Assembly: GCA_025927795.1 (NCBI GenBank)
Contig: JAICKT010000317.1
Location: 1-5,370 of the forward strand
Length of the DNA stretch: 5,370 nucleotides
Origin: Parafilimonas sp.
Lineage (GTDB): Bacteria; Bacteroidota; Bacteroidia; Chitinophagales; Chitinophagaceae
Direction: 5' to 3'
Shown in pieces: positions 1 to 5,370 of this stretch; within the stretch, counting starts at the first letter, position 1, and each line of letters starts with the position of its first letter. The position numbers and the translations under genes were made by a program. Under the pieces are notes generated by a model. The model worked only from the letters and a program-made list of their open reading frames with translations, was not told where the DNA came from and made no database searches.

Positions 1-456
1 ATAATTCAGTTAGTGGCAATTCCTGGTTCAATATTAATGAGCCGGTTATCAGAAAAATTTGGTAACCTGAAAGTATTAATGGGCGTGATTTTATTTTGGA
101 TATTGATATGTATTGCGGCATATTTTACCGCAACATATAAAATCAACGGAGGCAATCCCGAATATTTTTTTTATGCGCTTTCTGTGGCAGTTGGTTTAGT
201 AATGGGCGGCATACAATCTTTAAGCCGCAGTACTTATTCCAAATTAATGCCTGAAACAAATAATACTGCATCATTTTTTAGTTATTATGATCTCACCGAA
301 AAAATCGCAATCGTAATAGGGATGCTTGCATTTGGATATATTGAAGAACTTACGGGCAACATGCAAAATTCAGTGCTAAGTTTGATTGTATTTTTTGTAA
401 TTGGTTTTATATGGCTTTATTCTGCGTTAAAAAAACAAGCAACCAGCAAACAATAG
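1..456 (+). CDS. MFS transporter, UMF1/Atg22-like family (C-terminal part, 5' end outside window)
   Basis: This is the last 151 residues of an integral inner-membrane transporter. The frame is open from base 1 and ends in TAG at 454-456, so the real start lies upstream; the GTG at base 13 is only an internal valine codon. Hydrophobic segments, probably membrane helices, lie near residues 24-46, 55-74, 102-114 and 125-143, with a short lysine-rich tail. The family hallmark is the GGIQSLSRS stretch at residues 69-77 followed by KLMP, then FFSYYDLTEKIAIVIG. This resembles the GGxQxLSRSxxxxLxP...FFxxY pattern of the UMF1/Atg22-like branch of the major facilitator superfamily. The yeast relative Atg22 is linked to amino-acid efflux from the vacuole; the bacterial substrate is unknown and cannot be read from this fragment. 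The next gene starts 18 bp downstream on the same strand, which suggests cotranscription. Confidence 0.85.
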   Translation: MIQLVAIPGSILMSRLSEKFGNLKVLMGVILFWILICIAAYFTATYKINGGNPEYFFYALSVAVGLVMGGIQSLSRSTYSKLMPETNNTASFFSYYDLTEKIAIVIGMLAFGYIEELTGNMQNSVLSLIVFFVIGFIWLYSALKKQATSKQ

Positions 457-474
457 CGCGATTAATTTTGAAGT

Positions 475-1335
475 ATGAAATTATATTCAATAGAAACAGG
501 ATTTTTTAAGCTTGATGGCGGCGCTATGTTTGGTGTTGTTCCAAAATCTATTTGGCAAAAACTTAATTCACCGGATGAAAATAATTTATGTACATGGGCA
601 ATGCGTTGCTTGTTAATTGAAGATGGAAACAGATTGATATTAGTTGATAATGGCATTGGCAACAAACAAAGCGAAAAATTTTTTAGCTACTATTATTTGC
701 ATGGCGATGCAACACTGGATAAATCTTTAGCTGCAAACGGATTTAGTAAAGATGATATCACTGATGTTTTTTTAACGCATCTGCATTTTGATCATTGCGG
801 CGGAAGTATTATTCGCGAAGGAGAAAAATTAGTTCCTGCTTTTAAAAATGCAACTTACTGGAGCAACCAGGAACATTGGAACTGGGCAGTTTATCCAAAC
901 GAAAGAGAAAAAGCATCCTTTTTAAAAGAAAATATTCTACCCATAAAGGAAAGCGGTCAATTAAAACTTATTGAGGTTGTGAATAGTGAAGATGAAACTT
1001 TAAGTGAAACATCATTTACAGAAAATATAAGCATTCGTTTTGTGAGTGGACATACAGAAAAAATGATGTTGCCACAGATAAAATATAAAAACAAAACAAT
1101 TGTTTTTATGGCTGATTTGCTTCCATCAATTGCACATATTCCTTTACCCTATGTAATGGCTTATGATATGTTTCCATTAACAACTTTGCAGGAAAAAAAA
1201 TCTTTTTTAACCGAAGCGCTAAACAACAATTATATTTTGTTTTTTGAGCATGATGCAAAACATGAATGCTGCACATTGCATCAAACAGAAAGAGGAATTA
1301 AAGAGAATGAAATTTTTAAGTTGGGTGAAATATAA
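475..1335 (+). CDS. Metallo-beta-lactamase-fold hydrolase, AHL-lactonase-like subgroup
   Basis: A complete 286-residue, probably cytoplasmic, protein with no signal peptide. It carries the zinc-binding HxHxDH motif at residues 102-107 (H102, H104, D106, H107, in THLHFDHCGG). The other expected dinuclear-site ligands follow in order: H193 in SGHT, D214 in FMADLLP and H259 in EHD. This set matches lactonase-type MBL-fold enzymes such as AiiA, and the length is usual for a single-domain member. The N-terminus (FKLDGGAMFGVVP, residues 11-23) is typical of a Bacteroidota group annotated only as MBL-fold metallo-hydrolase. All metal ligands are present, so an active hydrolase is expected, but the substrate is unknown; I do not claim lactone cleavage or quorum quenching. 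The ATG start fits the N-terminal motif and lies 18 bp after the transporter stop. No Shine-Dalgarno sequence is visible. The gene ends in TAA, convergent with efp. Confidence 0.92.
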   Translation: MKLYSIETGFFKLDGGAMFGVVPKSIWQKLNSPDENNLCTWAMRCLLIEDGNRLILVDNGIGNKQSEKFFSYYYLHGDATLDKSLAANGFSKDDITDVFLTHLHFDHCGGSIIREGEKLVPAFKNATYWSNQEHWNWAVYPNEREKASFLKENILPIKESGQLKLIEVVNSEDETLSETSFTENISIRFVSGHTEKMMLPQIKYKNKTIVFMADLLPSIAHIPLPYVMAYDMFPLTTLQEKKSFLTEALNNNYILFFEHDAKHECCTLHQTERGIKENEIFKLGEI

Positions 1336-1363
1336 AGCTGTGTGCAGTTAACCGTTCACATTA

Positions 1364-1927
1364 TTACTTCACTCTATCAACGTATTCACCTGTTTTTGTA
1401 TTAATGCGAATTGTTTCCCCTTCATTTACAAACAATGGAACCTGTACGGTAGCGCCGGTTTCAACAGTTGCATTTTTTAAAGCACGTGTTGCTGTATCAC
1501 CGCGCAAACCCGGCTCAGTATAAGTAATTTTTAAAGCAATTTTTTCCGGCAATTCTGCACCAATCGGCTGTTCTGTTTCTGTATTAATACTTACAAAAAC
1601 TTCACCGCCTTCTTTTAAAAACTGCGGTGCATCAACCATATTCTCATTTAAAGTGAATTGTTCAAAAGTATCGTTGTCCATAAAATTGTAGCCGCCTTCA
1701 TCTTTATATAAAAACTGGTAAGCTTTTTTTTCAACGCGCACAGGAAAAATATTTTCACCGCTGTTCCATGTTTTTTCAATTGTTCTGTTATTATCAACAC
1801 CTTTTAATTTTGCCCAAACTTTTGCTGCTGCTCTTGCCGTTTTATTTTCGCCAAATTCAACAACAGTATATAAACTGTTATCAAGTTTTAAAATCATGCC
1901 GCGTGAAATATCTGCCGTAGTTGCCAT
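1364..1927 (-). CDS. efp: Translation elongation factor P with an arginine-tipped (TARA) loop
   Basis: EF-P binds the ribosome between the P and E sites and promotes peptide-bond formation at polyproline stretches. The protein has 187 residues, the family's usual length, with the three expected beta domains: KOW-like (about 1-62), OB-fold (about 65-125) and C-terminal OB (about 130-187). The C-terminal EF-P signature is clear: EPGLRGDTATRALKNA, then TGATVQVPLFVNEGE, ending in TGEYVDRVK. I start at the ATG at 1927 (MATTADISRG) because MATTADI is the usual Bacteroidota beginning; an upstream TTG at 1933 would add two residues and is less likely. Two stop codons in tandem end the gene (1366-1361). 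The odd part is the loop that normally reads PGKG. Here the ungapped alignment gives KTARAAA at residues 29-35, with R32 in the place of the modified lysine (K34 in E. coli). The gene is monocistronic as far as visible: it diverges from truB and converges on the hydrolase gene. Confidence 0.96.
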   Translation of the reverse strand: MATTADISRGMILKLDNSLYTVVEFGENKTARAAAKVWAKLKGVDNNRTIEKTWNSGENIFPVRVEKKAYQFLYKDEGGYNFMDNDTFEQFTLNENMVDAPQFLKEGGEVFVSINTETEQPIGAELPEKIALKITYTEPGLRGDTATRALKNATVETGATVQVPLFVNEGETIRINTKTGEYVDRVK

Positions 1928-1946
1928 AATCAAAATTTAAAGGCGG

Positions 1947-1954
1947 CAAAAGTA
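1947..1954 (-). promoter_or_regulatory. Candidate -7 promoter element for efp (TACTTTTG)
   Basis: Read on the minus strand, this is TACTTTTG, an exact match to the Bacteroidota sigma-ABfr -7 consensus TAnnTTTG. It ends 19 bases before the efp ATG, giving a short leader. The -33 TTG is not well matched: a CTG followed by a seven-T tract lies about 24 bases further upstream. Position and orientation fit efp transcription, but the motif is short and the DNA is AT-rich, so chance cannot be excluded. Confidence 0.5.
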
Positions 1955-2100
1955 ACAATTAAGCCTTAAGAAAAAAACAGTAAAAATAATGCAATATTTA
2001 TTGTCAGGTTGATGCACTTCAAGGCAACATACATAGTTTAATTAGAGCATTTTGAATTACTAAACCCTTACAGTTTAATTTCTGCTTTTAATTTGCATGA

Positions 2101-2826
2101 ATGAAGCAAAAGCCTTTGCCTGCATCAATGCAGCCATTTCTTGATGGAAAAGTAATTTTAATTGATAAGCCTTACAAATGGACATCTTTTGATGTTGTAA
2201 AAAAAATAAGAATATTAACGGGCGTTTCCAAAGTTGGGCATGCGGGCACATTAGACCCACTTGCTACAGGATTATTAATTATTTGTACAGGAAGTTTTAC
2301 AAAAAAAATTTCATTGTATATGAATATGGAAAAGGAATATACGGGCTCAATTATTTTAGGTGCTTCAACAAAAACTTATGATTTAGAAAGTGCGCCTGAA
2401 AATTTTATTGATGTAACAGATTTTTCAAAAGAAAAAATTTATGCAGCAACAGCAAATTTTATTGGTGAAGTTGAACAAACGCCACCTGCACATTCAGCTA
2501 TAAAAAAAGATGGCAAGCCTGCATATCTTATGGCAAGAAAAGGAAAAGAAATAATATTAGAGCCGAGAAAAATTTATATCTCATCTTTTGAAATCATGGA
2601 AATAAATCTGCCTGAAATTAAATTTAAAGTTGTTTGTTCAACCGGAACTTATATAAGAAGTCTTGTAAATGATTTTGGAAAAAATTTACAAACGGGCGCT
2701 TATTTAGGCAGCTTGCGCAGAACAAGAATTGGAAATTTTAAAATTGATGATGCGCTAACGCCTGAAAAATTTCAAACAGAAATTGAAGCTATAAAACTGA
2801 AATCAGAAGGGCAAACCAATTCCTAA
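2101..2826 (+). CDS. truB: tRNA pseudouridine(55) synthase TruB
   Basis: TruB converts uridine 55 in the T-loop of most elongator tRNAs to pseudouridine and also acts as a tRNA-folding chaperone in the cytoplasm. The 241-residue protein shows the family motifs in order. LIDKPYKWTSFDVVKKIR lies at about 20-37. The catalytic motif GHAGTLDPLATGLL is at 46-59, with D52 as the nucleophilic aspartate. A KKDGKPAYLMARKG segment forms the middle of the fold, and CSTGTYIRSLVNDFG lies around 178-192. The long C-terminal PUA extension of E. coli TruB (314 residues) is missing, as is common in Bacteroidota. I keep the ATG at 2101; the ATG at 2128 (M10) is also possible because conservation starts only around residue 14. 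An overlapping ATG at 2097 is out of frame. The last 24 bases, including the TAA, overlap the 3' end of the convergent tamL gene. No strong promoter is visible upstream. Confidence 0.96.
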   Translation: MKQKPLPASMQPFLDGKVILIDKPYKWTSFDVVKKIRILTGVSKVGHAGTLDPLATGLLIICTGSFTKKISLYMNMEKEYTGSIILGASTKTYDLESAPENFIDVTDFSKEKIYAATANFIGEVEQTPPAHSAIKKDGKPAYLMARKGKEIILEPRKIYISSFEIMEINLPEIKFKVVCSTGTYIRSLVNDFGKNLQTGAYLGSLRRTRIGNFKIDDALTPEKFQTEIEAIKLKSEGQTNS

Positions 2827-5214
2827 TTGCACAGCATAGTTATTTCTTGGAAGTCTTCCTGCATCTTCAAACTCATGATTGCGCCATGTAAAATTTTTAA
2901 TATTGAGCCAGCCATTATTTTCAAGCCGCGCAGGATCTTTAAGTTTAATGCCCATATCAATTCTTATTAAAAAATAATTAAAATCTAAACGCAAACCGGT
3001 GCCAACACCAATTGCAATATCCTGCCCAAGCCTGTTAATATTAAATTCACCATTAGGATTGTTTGGGTCTTTGCGAATGTTCCAGATATTTCCCGCATCA
3101 ACAAACAATGCACTATTAATATTTACGCTTGTAAAATGCATAAGCTGATAACGATATTCAATATTGCCTTCTAATTGCATATCACCATAACGATCTCTGA
3201 ATGTTGAAGCAGTATCGCTTAATAACGATGAGCCTAAACCAAGTTGTCGTAAAGACCATGCACGCATACTGTTCGGCCCGCCTGCAACAAATTGTTTAAA
3301 AAAAGGAAGCGTTACACCAAAGCGACCTGAACTGTTATAGTTATATCCAACGCCGGCGAGTGCACGCAAAGCCAATGTAGTTTTCTTTAACGGAATAGAT
3401 TTTCTGTATTCAACAACGCCTTTTATGTATTGATAAATTTTGCTGCTTTTTAAACCGGGCAACCCTGATTCTTCCGCAGAAAAACTTGCATAATTAGTAA
3501 TGCCATGATTGCCTTTATAAGTAATGGTTAAATTTCCCTGTGCGCTAATTATATATCCGGTATTAAATGAATTGCGTAAAAATGGATTATCCTTAAATGC
3601 CTGCACAAGGGAAGGCAAAGTATCAAGTGAGTATAATTCGATGTTTGGAAAACGAACTTGCCATATTTTATTTTTTATTTTCCAGTTATAACCATAATCT
3701 GCAACAAAAGATCTTATTCTAAAAAAATCCTGCCTGTCGGAATATGATGCATTTGCACTTATAATTGTTCTTCCAAAGTCTATTCTGCCTGGATGCGTTA
3801 TTTTAAATGGAATGAAAGCTCTTGGTAAACTATATGTTTGACCCAGTGAAATTTGAAATGCCTGCAACAAAGATTTTGTTTGTGTTTGATTAAAACTAAA
3901 CTCAACACCATTCGTAAAACTTGTTGTTGACTGCACAGCTTGCCGCCAAACATTTCTATTGAGATAAGTGATATTGAGTGCTAATCCAAAAAAGTTTGAT
4001 GAGCTTAAAACGTCACCTGTATTGCGGCTTGCTTCAAGATTGTAAGTAATGTTTTGTTTTCTGTCAGGATATAAAAAATAATGAATGTCTATAGAATCAC
4101 CATGCATTATTGTTCTTGTATCAACCTGTTTCCACGCACCTATTTGTCCATACGTATTAACAGTTTTGTAAAAAAAATCATCATTATAAATATTACCCGA
4201 GCGCAAATAATTAAAATGCCTGAAAAGTTTTGGCCTGAACAATCCTTGCTTATAATATACTGTATAACCTCTGTTTGACCAACGCTTAAATTGCTCTATG
4301 TTATTTAAAATACTATCCGGAAATTCTGTTATGTGTGTTTCAGGATAATAATAAATATTACCTACACGAAATTTTTGTAAGAACAATGTATCGTTTATTG
4401 GAATGGTTGTGTCTGCAAACCTGCGCTGCATAATTGCAACAGAAGCTGTTGGGTTGTTATTTCTTTTTTGTGCTGCATGTTCAATAAGTTCAGCCTGTTC
4501 AAAGGGATCTAATGTAAGTTTTAGTAATGCGGTATTTGTAGTATCAACAACAGTTGCAAGATTATCACGATGCAGAAAAAAATATCCTCTTGCCCTGTAT
4601 AATGCTACCAGCCGGTCTAATTCAGCAGCCAACACTTCTTTTGAATAAGGCGTTTTGCCAGGTGTTATTGCACTTGCTTTTGCATTGTTCTTAGCTACAC
4701 GTTTCAATATAGAATCCTGCAAGTCATAAGATACTGAATCAATAATTGTTCTTTTTCCTGGTGAAACATTCATAATAACAGTTGTTCTGTATTGTGCAGG
4801 TTGATTGCCTTTACGAAAAGTATCAATATAAAATGTATCTTTTAAAGCAGTATTAAAGTAGCCCTGCGAAAAAAGAAAGCTGTTCATAAACCGGCGTGTA
4901 GTGCTTAATGTTGCTGTATCAAAAACAGGCGGGTTTTTCAAGGTATAAAATACGCCAAGTTTTTGCAGTCTTCTTGCAAACAAACTATCAGACCAGTAAT
5001 TAAGAAGATTTTCCTGCAAACGTATTTTTTCATCTTTATCTACTTTACCATCGATGTTTATTTTATTATTGTAAACAAAAGGTGTATCAAGTGGATAATT
5101 CTTAACTTTTACGCTGTTGAAAAAAAGAAATTTTTCGCCTGTGCAAGATGAAAGAAAACAAACAATGCCAATAATAAAAATAAAAAGCGCAAATTTTCTG
5201 GCTGTTAAAATCAT
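2803..5214 (-). CDS. tamL: Outer-membrane assembly lipoprotein TamL (BamA/TamA, Omp85 family)
   Basis: An 803-residue Omp85-superfamily protein, by homology involved in inserting or assembling proteins or other envelope components in the outer membrane. The N-terminus is a lipoprotein signal peptide: MILTARK, a hydrophobic stretch, then lipobox LSSC with C24 as the predicted lipidated residue. This distinguishes Bacteroidota TamL from proteobacterial TamA. POTRA-like periplasmic repeats follow (roughly 30-300), then a C-terminal 16-strand-type barrel (roughly 400-803). The barrel has FVAGGPNSMRAW, whose arginine R651 corresponds to the conserved loop-6 arginine of Omp85 barrels, then LRQLGLGSS, and FVDAGNIW near the end. 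The last strand ends in phenylalanine (AVQLGIGLPF), a classic outer-membrane beta-signal. I prefer the ATG at 5214; a TTG at 5220 would add two residues. The gene appears monocistronic: downstream is convergent truB, and upstream is the divergent methyltransferase, 5 bp away. No tamB gene is adjacent. Confidence 0.92.
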   Translation of the reverse strand: MILTARKFALFIFIIGIVCFLSSCTGEKFLFFNSVKVKNYPLDTPFVYNNKINIDGKVDKDEKIRLQENLLNYWSDSLFARRLQKLGVFYTLKNPPVFDTATLSTTRRFMNSFLFSQGYFNTALKDTFYIDTFRKGNQPAQYRTTVIMNVSPGKRTIIDSVSYDLQDSILKRVAKNNAKASAITPGKTPYSKEVLAAELDRLVALYRARGYFFLHRDNLATVVDTTNTALLKLTLDPFEQAELIEHAAQKRNNNPTASVAIMQRRFADTTIPINDTLFLQKFRVGNIYYYPETHITEFPDSILNNIEQFKRWSNRGYTVYYKQGLFRPKLFRHFNYLRSGNIYNDDFFYKTVNTYGQIGAWKQVDTRTIMHGDSIDIHYFLYPDRKQNITYNLEASRNTGDVLSSSNFFGLALNITYLNRNVWRQAVQSTTSFTNGVEFSFNQTQTKSLLQAFQISLGQTYSLPRAFIPFKITHPGRIDFGRTIISANASYSDRQDFFRIRSFVADYGYNWKIKNKIWQVRFPNIELYSLDTLPSLVQAFKDNPFLRNSFNTGYIISAQGNLTITYKGNHGITNYASFSAEESGLPGLKSSKIYQYIKGVVEYRKSIPLKKTTLALRALAGVGYNYNSSGRFGVTLPFFKQFVAGGPNSMRAWSLRQLGLGSSLLSDTASTFRDRYGDMQLEGNIEYRYQLMHFTSVNINSALFVDAGNIWNIRKDPNNPNGEFNINRLGQDIAIGVGTGLRLDFNYFLIRIDMGIKLKDPARLENNGWLNIKNFTWRNHEFEDAGRLPRNNYAVQLGIGLPF

Positions 5215-5219
5215 ACACA

Positions 5220-5370
5220 ATGCTGAGCAGGAATGAGGTCAAATATATCCAAAGTTTATACCATAAAAAAAACAGGAATACTGAAGATGTTTTTATTGCA
5301 GAAGGTGTAAAAACTATAAATGAAATTCTGCATTCTGATTTTAGAATAAAAAAAATCTACGCACTTAAAG
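5220..5370 (+). CDS. TrmH/SpoU-family RNA 2'-O-methyltransferase (N-terminal 50 residues, 3' end outside window)
   Basis: The frame opens with ATG at 5220 and stays open to the window end, giving 50 full codons that begin MLSRNEVKYIQSLYHKK and contain EDVFIAEGVKTINEIL (residues 22-37), then IKKIYALK. This matches the N-terminal L30e-like substrate-binding domain of SpoU/TrmH-type methyltransferases, which typically read 'K.I..L..KK.R......F..EG.K.V.E.L'. These enzymes 2'-O-methylate rRNA or tRNA with S-adenosylmethionine. The catalytic knotted domain lies beyond the window, so neither target nor activity can be judged. The start is well fixed because homology begins at once. The ATG lies only 5 bp from the divergent tamL ATG, so any promoter for this gene must lie inside the tamL coding sequence; I see no convincing TAnnTTTG element there. 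No Shine-Dalgarno sequence is seen. Confidence 0.85.
   Translation, partial: MLSRNEVKYIQSLYHKKNRNTEDVFIAEGVKTINEILHSDFRIKKIYALK
5240..5247 (-). promoter_or_regulatory. Candidate -7 promoter element for tamL (TATATTTG), inside the opposing gene
   Basis: On the minus strand this reads TATATTTG, an exact fit to the Bacteroidota -7 consensus TAnnTTTG. It ends 25 bases before the tamL ATG at 5214, leaving a leader of roughly 20 nucleotides. The -33 region is weak: a CTG followed by an eight-T tract lies about 25 bases upstream, with no clean TTG at the ideal distance. The element lies within codons 7-10 of the methyltransferase gene, so its conservation would be constrained by that protein as well. 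Confidence 0.5.

Noticed and set aside
463..470. TAATTTTG, a match to the -7 promoter consensus just before the MBL-hydrolase start
   Set aside because: It ends 4 bases before the ATG, which would make the transcript essentially leaderless, and there is no TTG at the -33 distance. It is more likely a chance match in AT-rich DNA.
462..665. Minus-strand 67-codon open frame opposite the hydrolase start
   Set aside because: It is antisense to a conserved coding region and shows no family features, so it is a shadow frame.
1336..1363. Possible bidirectional terminator between the convergent hydrolase and efp genes
   Set aside because: Only a very short stem (CTG-TGTG-CAG) with no following T tract could be found, which is not enough to call a terminator.
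2088..2095. TTAATTTG upstream of truB as a promoter element
   Set aside because: It has one mismatch to TAnnTTTG and ends 5 bases before the ATG, leaving no leader, so it was not called.
2075..2260. Minus-strand 61-codon open frame opposite the truB start
   Set aside because: It lies antisense to the conserved catalytic region of truB and has no recognisable motif.
4081..5151. Plus-strand open frames opposite tamL (62-81 codons)
   Set aside because: They lie fully inside the well-supported tamL gene, have no recognisable motifs and look like antisense shadows.
5265..5355. Two A8 tracts early in the methyltransferase gene as slippage or phase-variation sites
   Set aside because: Similar tracts occur elsewhere in the window, for example at 1193-1200 in the hydrolase gene, and they encode ordinary lysine codons. 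Nothing points to a switch.
1..5370. Search for a mobile element, CRISPR array, tRNA/rRNA gene, riboswitch or defence cassette
   Set aside because: No terminal repeats, transposase or integrase motifs, regularly spaced repeats or tRNA-like folds were seen. Genes fill nearly the whole window, and the only sizeable gap is 173 bp.

Overview
The window looks like an ordinary chromosomal housekeeping stretch from a member of the Bacteroidota, most probably of the Chitinophagaceae type. The grounds are AT-rich DNA with many A and T tracts, no visible Shine-Dalgarno sequences before the starts, Bacteroidota-style TAnnTTTG promoter elements, a lipoprotein Omp85 protein of the TamL kind, and an EF-P with an unusual loop that I recall from that family. 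The family-level assignment is inference from memory, not a search.

Left part (1-1363): the 3' end of a UMF1/Atg22-like MFS transporter is followed after 18 bp, on the same strand, by a complete lactonase-like metallo-beta-lactamase-fold hydrolase. The two probably form one transcription unit. It converges on efp (minus strand), with only 28 bp between the stop codons.

Middle (1364-2826): efp (elongation factor P) and truB (tRNA pseudouridine-55 synthase) are divergent around a 173 bp intergenic region that holds a good promoter candidate for efp. Both serve translation: EF-P rescues ribosomes stalled on proline-rich sequence, and TruB modifies the tRNA T-loop.

Right part (2803-5370): a large minus-strand gene encodes a TamL-type outer-membrane assembly lipoprotein. 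Its 3' end overlaps the 3' end of truB by 24 bp. Its 5' end lies head to head with the start of a TrmH/SpoU-family RNA methyltransferase, with only 5 bp between the two ATG codons. The methyltransferase runs off the window.

I found no mobile element, CRISPR array, RNA gene, phage gene or defence cassette, and no evidence for a new multi-gene system. The points most worth a second look are the EF-P loop, which carries arginine (TARA) where PGKG is usual, and the very compact tamL/methyltransferase start region, where the tamL promoter candidate lies inside the opposing coding sequence.
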